Positions 1-7,752 of a stretch of DNA of 64,000 nt are shown here, piece by piece. Numbering within the stretch: position 1 is the first letter of the stretch; each line of letters begins with the position of its first letter. The translations under genes and the position numbers were made by a program. Source of the DNA: a virus; the IMG/VR virus record IMGVR_UViG_3300017971_000213, positions 1-64,000 of that record; one strand, given 5' to 3'. The notes below the pieces were generated by a model that saw nothing but the letters and a program-made list of their open reading frames with translations, had not been told where the DNA came from and searched no databases.

Positions 1-126
1 GGAGCAGCGGCAGCCGGAGGAGCAGCGGCAGCCGGAGGAGCAGCGGCAGCCGGAGGAGCAGCGGCAGCCGGAGGAGCAGCGGCAGCCGGAGGAGCAGCGG
101 CAGCCGGAGGAGCAGCGGCAGCCGGC
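1..126 (-). repeat. 18-bp in-frame tandem repeat encoding Pro-Pro-Ala-Ala-Ala-Ala
   Basis: Seven head-to-tail copies of an 18-bp unit run from the window edge; the seventh differs at one base. Read on the minus strand in frame with the upstream gene, each copy encodes PPAAAA. The array forms the disordered C-terminal tail of the ssDNA-binding-like protein and continues past the edge, so the true copy number is unknown. Confidence 0.95.
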
Positions 127-1232
127 GGTGCGCCAACGGGGGAAGCACCCACCGGAGGAGCGCCCGCAGGCATACCAGCGGGAACACCGACAGGAGCACT
201 CGAAGCGTCAGGGGCAGCGTTGTAATCCGCACCGGCCTGGGACTGTTGCTGCTGTGAGACGTAGAACCGTCCCTCCTCGTACGAAAGGAGGTGAACGAAG
301 TCCGTCGGGTCCACCATAGCCGACTGGTTCTGAATGTAGGCAAGCCACGCATCGTCGTAGGCGTAGTACCGGTTGACGAACATGACGTCGTACTCCGTCT
401 TCATCAGCGAGCCGGGCTTGCACTTCGAGGTGTCCTTGACCACAGAGAGAACCGGGAAGCCCTGATCGGTAGGGCTGAAGAAAGCGAACCCTCCTCCACC
501 CGCGACCTCAGCACTCGCCGTGTACAGGTTGAGAAGCTTTGCGTGGACCTTCTTCGGAGCGAACCAGATCTGGTGAGCGACCTGGGCCTCGTCACCCTCG
601 TCGCGCGGACGAACCCCCAAGAACTTGTCGTGGTCGAACACCATGATGACGTACTTGCTGGCGGCCTGCATGCTCCTGGCCATCTTGCGCTCGGCCGACA
701 GGATGGGATCGTTGTCTACGTACTGCCAGTAGCCGTCCTTGGAGAGAGACTTCTTGTCGACGCCACACGACTCCCACCGGGCGTTGTACGCATCCCAGTG
801 GCGCTGCTCTTCCTCGCAAAACGCACACCGAACCGGCTGATCGAAGAGCGGTCCACAACCGAGGCTCTCCACGAGGTACTTGTTCATCTCGATGGGACAG
901 AGCACCGTGCTGTACCCGATTGTTCCATCAGGTCGAGAGAAGTTCTGGACGTTGTGCACCGGAAGCTTGAAGTAGAAGGTGTTGATGGGGTTGGACGCAT
1001 CGAGCGCCACCAAACCACCTCCCGGTCCTACCATCCCGTACTTCTGAACCATCTCCGCCGTCGGGTTGAAAAGACGCCAGTAATGCGGAGAGAAGAGAGG
1101 GACGAGGATGTTGTTGGTGTGAGTGGCACCAGCCTTGTCCGGAAGAGGCTTCCACAACTCTCTCGGGGAGGAGCCGCCCTTCTTCGACTCTGCCTCCTGC
1201 TCACGCTGATAGGGCATAGAAAAACCGTTCAT
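1..1232 (-). CDS. Putative gp32-like single-stranded DNA-binding protein (3' end outside window)
   Basis: This gene starts at ATG 1232 and is still open at position 1, so at least 410 residues are present. About 325 residues form a folded core, followed by a Gln run (about 325-330) and a Pro/Ala tail of PPAAAA repeats. The core has Cys112, Cys126, Cys136, Cys139 and Cys156, including a CAFCEEEQ segment like the zinc site of T4 gp32-type proteins. Hydrophobic strand-rich segments (about 193-205 and 220-240) fit an OB-fold protein. ATG overlaps the stop of the upstream UvsY-like candidate (ATGA), and the gene ends the replication/recombination operon, a common place for gp32 and uvsY partners. 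The fold is inferred from layout and zinc-like cysteines, not from a database match. The tail is not the acidic tip usual in SSBs, although the real C-terminus is not visible. Confidence 0.5.
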   Translation of the reverse strand, partial: MNGFSMPYQREQEAESKKGGSSPRELWKPLPDKAGATHTNNILVPLFSPHYWRLFNPTAEMVQKYGMVGPGGGLVALDASNPINTFYFKLPVHNVQNFSRPDGTIGYSTVLCPIEMNKYLVESLGCGPLFDQPVRCAFCEEEQRHWDAYNARWESCGVDKKSLSKDGYWQYVDNDPILSAERKMARSMQAASKYVIMVFDHDKFLGVRPRDEGDEAQVAHQIWFAPKKVHAKLLNLYTASAEVAGGGGFAFFSPTDQGFPVLSVVKDTSKCKPGSLMKTEYDVMFVNRYYAYDDAWLAYIQNQSAMVDPTDFVHLLSYEEGRFYVSQQQQSQAGADYNAAPDASSAPVGVPAGMPAGAPPVGASPVGAPPAAAAPPAAAAPPAAAAPPAAAAPPAAAAPPAAAAPPAAAA

Positions 1233-1882
1233 GAACTTCCTCCCATTTGCCGCATCAAGGCGGCTTCGTCGAGGGCCATTGGCCCGATGTTCCCTTTTTT
1301 GGCCATCTGCATCTTGGCGTACAGATCCAGATGGAAGGATTGGCTGTTCAGCCGGTCCGCTACCTTGTGTACGATCTCGAACTCTTCTTGAAGACGGCGC
1401 AAGGTATCCACCACCGTCTCGAAGTACCAAGCGCTCTCGCCCAGCAAGTACTTGTACATATCGGCGTAATACTCCTCTGCGGAACCCTTGTACCCCTTGC
1501 GGGATGCCAGGTTGAACGCCGCCGTACAGAACTTCATACGCTCATTATCGGACGCATCCGCAGTATAGATCTGGATGGCGGTATCCTGGATCACAGAAGC
1601 CGTCGGCTTGTTGTCGCCGTAAGAAGACAAGAGAGCCCGAGCATAGCTATTACTGTGCGCCCACCACTTCCGTGACCAGTTCTCCTTGAAGCCCTCGTAC
1701 CTACTCTTCAGACGAATCGCCAAGGCCTCCCAGTACGCCTGGATACCGGCATGCGTCTGAAGCATCTCCTCCACGTCCTCCGGGCGAAACGTGAGCATCT
1801 GCTGTACGTCCTGCTCGGGCAGGTTCTCGTTCAGAGACACCGTGACGTAACCCCCGTTGACACCTATGGAGAAGTTACCCAT
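1229..1882 (-). CDS. Helical protein, candidate UvsY-like recombination mediator
   Basis: This 217-residue protein begins with a short beta-like segment (MGNFSIGVNGGYVTVSL) and is then mostly alpha-helical and charged. One stretch (about 40-75, containing YWEALAIRLKSRYEGFKE) resembles the helix near the start of UvsY-type mediators, which load RecA-like recombinases onto gp32-coated ssDNA. T4 UvsY is about 137 residues, so this would be a long relative. Its stop overlaps the start of the ssDNA-binding-like gene, and it starts one base after the metallopeptidase stop. The UvsY idea rests mainly on that neighbourhood and the helix pattern. It should otherwise be read as a hypothetical protein. 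Confidence 0.3.
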   Translation of the reverse strand: MGNFSIGVNGGYVTVSLNENLPEQDVQQMLTFRPEDVEEMLQTHAGIQAYWEALAIRLKSRYEGFKENWSRKWWAHSNSYARALLSSYGDNKPTASVIQDTAIQIYTADASDNERMKFCTAAFNLASRKGYKGSAEEYYADMYKYLLGESAWYFETVVDTLRRLQEEFEIVHKVADRLNSQSFHLDLYAKMQMAKKGNIGPMALDEAALMRQMGGSS

Positions 1883-2533
1883 CTACTCACTGCCCTGAGA
1901 GCCGCCTTGCGGGAACTGGCCCGGCGTGAGACCCAAATTGTTGAGCCCCTGCACGTAATCCGAAGCGTCGTCCAAGCTCAGCCCCACCCCAGACGGGCCG
2001 ATGATGCCCTGCGTCCAGAACACACCGAACTTGTGCAGAACCTTCGAAAAGTCCTGGGTATCGTGCCCGAGGTTGCCATCCATGCCGGGCTTGATGTGCA
2101 GCATCTCGTGGTAAAGCGTGATCGTCTCCAAGATATCGATCATCTTCTCGGACTCTTCGCCCGCACCGACCTTGGCACGGATGGCGCTGTCGTTGAGCGT
2201 AATGACGTACCGGGGATCGAGAAGACTGGCTTGACTCTTCACGAAAGACGTCAGATCGAGCAACCCGGCGTGAACCAAAGAGGCGATGATGTGCCGGTAA
2301 ACAGTAGGCTGGGACTTCGAACCCACGTAGCGGCATTCCCCGAGCCACTTGCCGTTATTTACCCCTATCGCCCTTACGAATACGACGCGCTGAAGGTCGA
2401 TGTGCCCCAGGTCCTCCGAAAATTTCTCGACCAACGCTTCTGCTCGATCCCGAAGAGACTCTTCGAGCACCCACCGGTCGCCCTTCGGACCCACCAGCTC
2501 CAGCACCTCGTTCAACAGATCCCGTTCTTCCAT
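1883..2533 (-). CDS. Putative phage zinc metallopeptidase (HEMLH)
   Basis: This 216-residue protein carries a clear HExxH zinc motif (HEMLH, residues 142-146) inside LYHEMLHI, followed by NLGHDTQDF, where His157 is a likely third ligand. This arrangement fits the putative phage metallopeptidase family (HELLH, then a His-Asp pair about ten residues later). The N-terminal half contains a winged-helix-like region (about 75-100, QPTVYRHIIASLVHAGLL). ATG at 2533 is preferred over the TTG at 2557 because GGAG lies eight bases before it. The substrate is unknown. Its place between replication and recombination genes suggests cleavage of an intracellular protein rather than cell-wall work. The first ~180 bp are overlapped by a zinc-ribbon ORF in another frame. 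Confidence 0.75.
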   Translation of the reverse strand: MEERDLLNEVLELVGPKGDRWVLEESLRDRAEALVEKFSEDLGHIDLQRVVFVRAIGVNNGKWLGECRYVGSKSQPTVYRHIIASLVHAGLLDLTSFVKSQASLLDPRYVITLNDSAIRAKVGAGEESEKMIDILETITLYHEMLHIKPGMDGNLGHDTQDFSKVLHKFGVFWTQGIIGPSGVGLSLDDASDYVQGLNNLGLTPGQFPQGGSQGSE

Positions 2534-2720
2534 CTCTGAGACTCCTATACTCCTCAAGGGTCAATTTGCGGATCTCAAAAAACCCACAGATACGGCACCA
2601 CAGCTGAAGGTGACACGCCTCGTCTGTGACCACCGTCCCTCGTACCCGGAGGAAGCGATCTTCGCAGTTCGGACACCTCTGACGATCAAACCACGAATCT
2701 CTGTACTCCTCACTTCGCAA
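2355..2720 (-). CDS. Small zinc-ribbon protein overlapping the metallopeptidase gene
   Basis: This ORF has a convincing four-cysteine zinc ribbon (Cys16, Cys19, Cys42, Cys45; CPNC ... CRIC followed by GFFE). No ATG is in frame. A TTG at 2720, 11 bp inside the clamp-loader gene and preceded by AAGG, is the best start and gives 121 residues. The first ~60 residues look like a real protein. The rest (RTGSVERGAGAGG onward) is Arg/Gly/Ser-rich and overlaps the metallopeptidase reading frame by about 180 bp, so it may be a non-functional tail. The ORF fills an otherwise unexplained gap of about 175 bp between the clamp loader and the peptidase. The role is unknown. Confidence 0.55.
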   Translation of the reverse strand: MRSEEYRDSWFDRQRCPNCEDRFLRVRGTVVTDEACHLQLWCRICGFFEIRKLTLEEYRSLRDGRTGSVERGAGAGGSEGRPVGARRVSSGSSRSVGREIFGGPGAHRPSARRIRKGDRGK

Positions 2721-3792
2721 CGCTGCATACCTTGGCCGCGAACATGCTCCAAACAACCTTGGGGTCTGGAGCGTACCGCATGAGCTGGGAAGTCTCCTCC
2801 CACTCTCGAACCAGGTACCGAACGTCATCGAGACCTAACCTTAAATTACAAGAAAGGGACTCGTAGGGTAGCCCAGTTTTGTACGCCCCGGTATCTGCGG
2901 GGATACCCGACAGGTAGAGCATAAAATCGTGCAGCAGCGTAGGGATTCCGTCCAAAAACAGCGTACGCAGGTCCCGACCCTCAGAGTTCCACGAACGGAT
3001 TTCCTCCATGAAGACCCGGAGATTTTTCTGATCGAGGACCTCAGCCATATCACCGAACTCCTCCCTCGAAACTACCCCCACAGCCTCCTTGAGAAGGTTG
3101 ACGTCCAGAGGACCATCCCCGGAAGCGATAACCAGGGATTCCAAAATCTGCTGGGTATCCCTCAACGATCCACCGCCGAGCAGGCTCAGTCGCTCGACGA
3201 ACTCCTCCGTATGCGACTTACCTTCGGTCTGGAGAATACGCCGTACCCCCTCTGCTACCTCGGAAGAAGTGAAGGACCTCAGCGGCATCGACAGACACCG
3301 TGACCGCAACGTGTCCGACAGCTTCTGGGGGTCTGTGGTTACGAGTAGGAAGACGGTGTTCCGAGGGGGCTCCTCTACAAGCTTCAACAAGGCTGCCTGG
3401 GCTCCTTTGGAGAGCATGTGACACTCGTCGAAAATGATCACCCGGTATCGGTGGACGATGACCTGCTTCAGCAGACCCTCTAGCTCGCGGACATCATCTA
3501 CGCCGTTGTAGGTAGCAGCATCACGCTCCAGGATGGACTGGTGGCTATCGTAAAGCTCCCTACACGAGGAGCACACCCCACAGACATCCCCGGCTTGCAT
3601 GAAGCTGTCGCAGTTCAAAGCCCGCGCGTACAAACGGGCCAAGGTGGTCTTCCCGGTCCCCCTGATTCCCGCAAAAAGTACCGCCCCCGGAACCCTGCCC
3701 ATCAGGATCGAGTTCACCAGGATGCGCACAGACACCGGCTGTCCGATGACCTCTGAGAATGACCGAGGACGGTACTTGATCGAGAACTGCAT
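2710..3792 (-). CDS. dnaX: Clamp loader ATPase, DNA polymerase III gamma/tau (DnaX)-like
   Basis: This 360-residue AAA+ protein would open and load the phage sliding clamp. It starts with the DnaX signature KYRPRSFSEVIGQ and has Walker A GIRGTGKT (42-49). A zinc module follows (Cys61, Cys71, Cys74, Cys77), then Walker B IIFDECH (Asp122, Glu123), the SRC motif (164-166), and a sensor-2 region GGGSLRDT (Arg211). A helical collar domain follows. It is shorter than bacterial tau and lacks the tau C-terminus. ATG 3792 is chosen because it begins the family signature and lies one base after the upstream stop; an upstream start would add unrelated residues. The clamp gene is in the same operon (9030-10178). 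Confidence 0.93.
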   Translation of the reverse strand: MQFSIKYRPRSFSEVIGQPVSVRILVNSILMGRVPGAVLFAGIRGTGKTTLARLYARALNCDSFMQAGDVCGVCSSCRELYDSHQSILERDAATYNGVDDVRELEGLLKQVIVHRYRVIIFDECHMLSKGAQAALLKLVEEPPRNTVFLLVTTDPQKLSDTLRSRCLSMPLRSFTSSEVAEGVRRILQTEGKSHTEEFVERLSLLGGGSLRDTQQILESLVIASGDGPLDVNLLKEAVGVVSREEFGDMAEVLDQKNLRVFMEEIRSWNSEGRDLRTLFLDGIPTLLHDFMLYLSGIPADTGAYKTGLPYESLSCNLRLGLDDVRYLVREWEETSQLMRYAPDPKVVWSMFAAKVCSVAK

Positions 3793-3793
3793 G

Positions 3794-4717
3794 CTACTTG
3801 TAGTAGGAGAGGTCCCTCTCGTAGAACTCCTTGAACGCCTGCTTGATACGCACCACCCGAGGAGTCTTGTTCTCAGGCTTACCCCAACCCCAGTTGCCGA
3901 ACTTGGACCGGTTGACGCGCTTCCACGCCTCCACGAAGACCTGCTCCGGCCAATCACCGATGCGCTTCTTGGAGTTCTGGAACAGCCGATAGGCCGCAGC
4001 AGGGTTGTTCTGCCACAGGTTCAAGAAGAGGGCCACGCAGCCGCTCGACCACCCCGCCTCCTGGTCCGCCATGACCAGATCATTGATCGTAGCTCCCCCA
4101 AGAGGGCTACGGGGGTGTTGCATCTGGCGTGAGAACTCCTGCTCCGCGAAATGGGCCTGGGCAGCGGCCATCCCGAACGCACAACCCATATCCGCGAACA
4201 GACGAGCGAGACGGAGAGCGAACCGCTTCTGGCTCTGGAAGCTGTCCGGGTGCGCAACACGACCCATGCAGATGTCGACGATCTTCTTCTTCTGGGCTTT
4301 CTTACGAGGATCGAGCACCTGCGCTTGAACGCCCCCAGGTACCCACACGAACTTACCCCCAGTGATCCTGAAACCGAACTGCTCGAACTTCTGGCAACCA
4401 GTCTCTTCGTCACAGCAGATCACGTCGAAGAGGGTATCGTGATCGTCCTCCGCACCGTCAAAGTCGTAACAAGGGATCGACTTGAGGCTCTCCAGGAACT
4501 TCTGGAGTCGACCGCTCGTGAACGTCCACTGCATGAACCCAAAGGTGACTCCGGTCTCGTCATACATGACCACAGTGTCGTGCGCGCCCTCACACCGAGC
4601 CACGACACCGAGAACACGCTGCATCGGGGTAAGAGGCCCCGGAGGGTCGTAAAGGTTCTCCCCTCGTACACGAGGGCCTCCCCCGTCCTTCCACTTCACC
4701 CACGTCGCCTTAGCCAT
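3794..4717 (-). CDS. Lysozyme/transglycosylase-like protein of unknown role
   Basis: This is a 307-residue protein. Near the N-terminus, RCEG (Glu43) followed by DETGVTFGFMQW (53-64) recalls the catalytic Glu and the S/T-x-G-x-MQ segment of lysozyme-like transglycosylases and related muramidases. The C-terminal half is helical and basic, with several Trp residues (FGNWGWGKPEN). No signal peptide or membrane segment is seen, so any peptidoglycan activity would need a holin or another export route. It sits inside the replication operon, overlapping the C2H2 gene by 8 bp and ending one base before dnaX. A phage endolysin here is possible but the position is unusual. A non-enzymatic relative is equally possible. 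Confidence 0.4.
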   Translation of the reverse strand: MAKATWVKWKDGGGPRVRGENLYDPPGPLTPMQRVLGVVARCEGAHDTVVMYDETGVTFGFMQWTFTSGRLQKFLESLKSIPCYDFDGAEDDHDTLFDVICCDEETGCQKFEQFGFRITGGKFVWVPGGVQAQVLDPRKKAQKKKIVDICMGRVAHPDSFQSQKRFALRLARLFADMGCAFGMAAAQAHFAEQEFSRQMQHPRSPLGGATINDLVMADQEAGWSSGCVALFLNLWQNNPAAAYRLFQNSKKRIGDWPEQVFVEAWKRVNRSKFGNWGWGKPENKTPRVVRIKQAFKEFYERDLSYYK

Positions 4718-5534
4718 TGGAGGACCCCTTCTTCTTCGTGGCCTTCTTCTTCGTGGCCTTCTTCCCGTCCACCAGCAACGGCACCTTGCGCGTAGCGACC
4801 TTCTTCTTCGCGACCTTCTTCTTCGCGACCTTCTTCTTCGCGACCTTCTTCTTCGCGACCTTCTTCTTCGCGACCTTCTTCTTCGCGACCTTCTTCTCGT
4901 GCACCCGCATGTGAGCCTTCAATCCAGCGGCAGACTTAGCCTTGAAACCACAAACGGGGCAACGGAGGGCCTTATCGGTCTCGATGGCCTCCTCGGCGGC
5001 CTTGCGCTTAGACCGGAAAGCGTCGTCTCCCGTGTATTCGCACTTCGTCTCCCTGTGGAGGTTGAAGTCGTCCTCGTCACGGAAACCGAGACCGCAATCG
5101 GGACACCAGAAGGGGATCTCATCCTCGGGAGCCGTAGAACGCTCCGGACGGAGTCCCTTCTTCTTCTGCATGAAGTACTGCAACCGCTCCATGAGCATCC
5201 GGTAGGACGTGTAGGAGGTACCATCCCGGTCGGTGAGGACGTCCCGGATAGAACGACGCATCACGGATAGGTCAAAGAGATTCTCCTTCAAGAACGTCAA
5301 GACCCCCAAAATGGAACGCACGTTGTGCCGGCGAGCACGAGCCGACGCCAAAGCCCTCTCGTGGAACCGGATCTGTCCCTCCAGCTCCGCGTCTTCCTCT
5401 CGAAAAGACTCCAAGATGAGATCGAACTTCGTCAAGACAGCGCCCTTGAAGTCGTTGCTGGACCCAAAAACTTCCTCAGCCATCTTTGCGTGAACGTCCT
5501 CGACGTCCAAGTTCTTCTTCTTCGATTCAGTCAT
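4710..5534 (-). CDS. C2H2-type zinc-finger protein with Lys-rich repeat tail
   Basis: This 274-residue protein has a helical N-terminal region (about 10-120) and two zinc-finger-like modules. One is Cys144-Cys147-His160-Cys165, and the second is a classical C2H2 finger with Cys192, Cys195, His208 and His212. A very basic tail follows, made of KKVAK repeats (about 213-245), then VATRKVPLLVDGKK and KKATKKK. The tail resembles histone H1-like DNA-binding tails. ATG 5534 is chosen because GGAGGAG lies just before it; a longer upstream frame would run into the polymerase gene. Binding of DNA is likely from composition and fingers. The specific role, such as nucleoid compaction or regulation, is unknown. 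A second C2H2 protein is encoded at 20360-21679. Confidence 0.75.
   Translation of the reverse strand: MTESKKKNLDVEDVHAKMAEEVFGSSNDFKGAVLTKFDLILESFREEDAELEGQIRFHERALASARARRHNVRSILGVLTFLKENLFDLSVMRRSIRDVLTDRDGTSYTSYRMLMERLQYFMQKKKGLRPERSTAPEDEIPFWCPDCGLGFRDEDDFNLHRETKCEYTGDDAFRSKRKAAEEAIETDKALRCPVCGFKAKSAAGLKAHMRVHEKKVAKKKVAKKKVAKKKVAKKKVAKKKVAKKKVATRKVPLLVDGKKATKKKATKKKGSSNG
4801..4890 (-). repeat. Six perfect 15-bp repeats encoding KKVAK
   Basis: Six identical 15-bp units lie in frame within the C2H2 gene and encode the basic repeat of its tail; imperfect related codons flank them. Perfect identity at wobble positions suggests recent expansion by slippage or recombination. Confidence 0.95.
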
Positions 5535-5544
5535 CCTCTCCTCC

Positions 5545-7752
5545 TTACACAGCGTCTTCTTGGATGTGCTTGTCACTCCAACGCTGCACAATTTCAGTGT
5601 CCACCAACAACGGTACCCGGAACTGTGTCATCTCTCTGAGCCGGACAGTCATCGCGTCATCCATGATCGCGCACACCTGATCGATGCAAGAAGTATGGGC
5701 GTACACTACCAATTCATCGTGGATATGCAAAATAGGTGCTGCGGGCAACTCGTGACGATGGATCTCCTGGTTGATCCAGACCAGCGATAAGGAAGCCATG
5801 TCCACGGCAGTACCCTGAATAGGGCTGTTGACGGATTGACGCAGCGCGCGACCCACCTTGCCCTTCACGTAGCGAGCTTCCCTGTTGATGACGCACGAGT
5901 GGAGATGCGGGCACGCCTTGCACTTCTCGAACTGCCTGCTCTTGACTGCCCGCATGTGATCACGAAGCTGCTCGGTAGTGATCTGATAGAGTTCCTGAGG
6001 ATCGATGCCAAGCCATAGTGGGTACGGGCCGTCCTTGTAGCACGGAGGACGCGACTCCCACTTGGGAGCGGCTACGGTAGGCGGTACCTGTAGTTGAGCA
6101 TCGGGAAGATGACGTCTACGCCCAAACAGGTTGTTCACGTACCCGTAAGCCTTAACGAACGCGTGCGTATCATCGATCCATTGACGAAGCACAGGGGCTG
6201 CCCCGAAGTAGTCGTCGTTTATAAGAGTGTGTGCCTCATCAGGGGTCATCCCGAGCCTCTCCGCCAAGGAGAACTCGCTCTGCCCGTAAATGATACCGAA
6301 GTTGACCGTCTTGGCCTTGGAGCGATCCGCCTTATGCTGCCGCTTCACCTCCTCGGGTGAGAGATTCGGATGCCAGATCTTGGCAGCCATGGCCGCGTGC
6401 ATGTCGTGCCCTGCGTTGAAACCATCGATCCAGACCGGCTCTCCTGATAAGTGAGCAGCCACCCGCAATTCGATCTGGGAGAAATCCTTGAAGATCAACC
6501 TGTAGTCATCCGCAGCGCACCACATCGACTTCACGATCAAGCCGCCGTTCTCTGGTCTGGGCAACGTGGTGAGGTTCGGGTCGGCGCACTTCAGACGCCC
6601 AGTAGCAGAATCCATCCAGAACGTAGGGTGGACCCACCCCACTCGACCTCCATTGGTGACCTCCTCCACCTTGTCGAGAGCCGCCTCCGCGTACAAACCG
6701 TGGATCTGCTGCGCTCTACGGAAATTGAGCAAAGGTTCTCGAATAGGGTGCTCAAGACCCTTCAAGGCGTCTGCATCGGTAACCCACTCCTTATGCTTGT
6801 TCTTCTTCCCTGGCAGACCCAGCGTTTCGAAAAGCATCTGACCGAGCTGCTTGGGTGAACCCACGTTGAACTTCGCCCCGCACATCTGGTGTACCGCTCG
6901 CTCAGAATCCAGGAGAACCTTCGCCTGCTCGTTGAGAACCTGACGCGCCACCTTGAGGTCGAGCGGAACCCCGTGCAGCTCCATCAAGGTCAGCGTGTGC
7001 TGGAGCGGCATGATGAGATTGTTGAAAACCCACGTCAGCCCCTCTTCCTCCAGCATGGGCGTGAAAACGAACTTGAGAGCCAACGTGAGGTCGGCATCAG
7101 CACAAGCGTAGGGGTATAGGACCTTCAACGGCACCTTGGAGTACCGCTTCATGTGCTGATCGTAGAACTGGAGAGCCTGCTGGAGGTCGTCCTTGAAGTA
7201 GCTAGCCCCTTGAGACAGGTACGCGTCCGAAATACCGAGCTTGATCACCTTTCCGTCGACGGAGAAATCGGACTTCAGCGCGTGAGAAGACACCAGCCGC
7301 TCCTCGTCGAGAAGAGCGTGAGCGAGCATGGTGTCGAACGTCAAGTTCCTAGTGTGGATGCCCATCAGAGCGGCTAGCTGCCGAACATCGAACTTTCCGT
7401 TATGGGCGACCTTGGGAATGTCGGTCTCCAAGATCTCCTTGAGGGACCCCTCGGCGTTTTGTTGACGAGCACCCCAGTACGGGCCGTCGTCGGAACGACT
7501 CACCGGGACGTATGCCGCCGTACCCGCTTCCCACGGAAGTGCCTGGGTACGGCCCCATGCGAACGAGATGCCCGCTACGCGGTGAACAAAGTCTTCGGGA
7601 AGCTTCTTCTTACCCTTCCAGGTAGGGTGGTTGGTCTCGATGTCGAAAGCGAATTCAGCAGAACGCCCCAACTCCTCAAGAAGCCATGACAACTTCTTGG
7701 GGGTGTCGACGAGGTGGTAAGAAGGGGGCGCCTCTACCTTCGAGAAGAACAT
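5545..7752 (-). CDS. polA: DNA polymerase I-like (family A) with 3'-5' exonuclease
   Basis: This 735-residue replicative polymerase has a DnaQ-type proofreading domain followed by a family A polymerase domain. Exonuclease residues are visible: Asp37/Glu39 in FDIET, Asp122 in HNGKFD, and YACADADL near 214-221. Polymerase motif A (DFSQIELR, about 420), motif B (KAKTVNFGIIYG, about 480) and motif C (HIHDELV, about 675) are intact. There is no 5'-3' exonuclease domain; that activity is supplied by the separate gene at 18766-20310. A Cys/His-rich insertion (CKACPHLHSC, about 609-618) sits between motifs B and C, possibly a small metal site. The gene starts directly after the previous stop (TAGATG) and is spaced 10 bp from the C2H2 gene. 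Confidence 0.95.
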   Translation of the reverse strand: MFFSKVEAPPSYHLVDTPKKLSWLLEELGRSAEFAFDIETNHPTWKGKKKLPEDFVHRVAGISFAWGRTQALPWEAGTAAYVPVSRSDDGPYWGARQQNAEGSLKEILETDIPKVAHNGKFDVRQLAALMGIHTRNLTFDTMLAHALLDEERLVSSHALKSDFSVDGKVIKLGISDAYLSQGASYFKDDLQQALQFYDQHMKRYSKVPLKVLYPYACADADLTLALKFVFTPMLEEEGLTWVFNNLIMPLQHTLTLMELHGVPLDLKVARQVLNEQAKVLLDSERAVHQMCGAKFNVGSPKQLGQMLFETLGLPGKKNKHKEWVTDADALKGLEHPIREPLLNFRRAQQIHGLYAEAALDKVEEVTNGGRVGWVHPTFWMDSATGRLKCADPNLTTLPRPENGGLIVKSMWCAADDYRLIFKDFSQIELRVAAHLSGEPVWIDGFNAGHDMHAAMAAKIWHPNLSPEEVKRQHKADRSKAKTVNFGIIYGQSEFSLAERLGMTPDEAHTLINDDYFGAAPVLRQWIDDTHAFVKAYGYVNNLFGRRRHLPDAQLQVPPTVAAPKWESRPPCYKDGPYPLWLGIDPQELYQITTEQLRDHMRAVKSRQFEKCKACPHLHSCVINREARYVKGKVGRALRQSVNSPIQGTAVDMASLSLVWINQEIHRHELPAAPILHIHDELVVYAHTSCIDQVCAIMDDAMTVRLREMTQFRVPLLVDTEIVQRWSDKHIQEDAV

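Noticed and set aside
1-126. Tandem repeat array as a possible CRISPR or origin iterons
   Set aside because: The units are directly adjacent without spacers and are in frame with a gene, encoding PPAAAA.
3793-3957. Upstream start for the clamp loader at 3957
   Set aside because: It would add 55 Ser/Arg-rich residues overlapping the preceding gene; the DnaX signature KYRPRSF begins right after ATG 3792.
4760-5625. Shared VPLLVD peptide and similar DNA in the polymerase C-terminus and the C2H2 protein tail
   Set aside because: Only about 6-7 residues match and the surrounding sequences are unrelated, so chance or a very small duplication cannot be distinguished.
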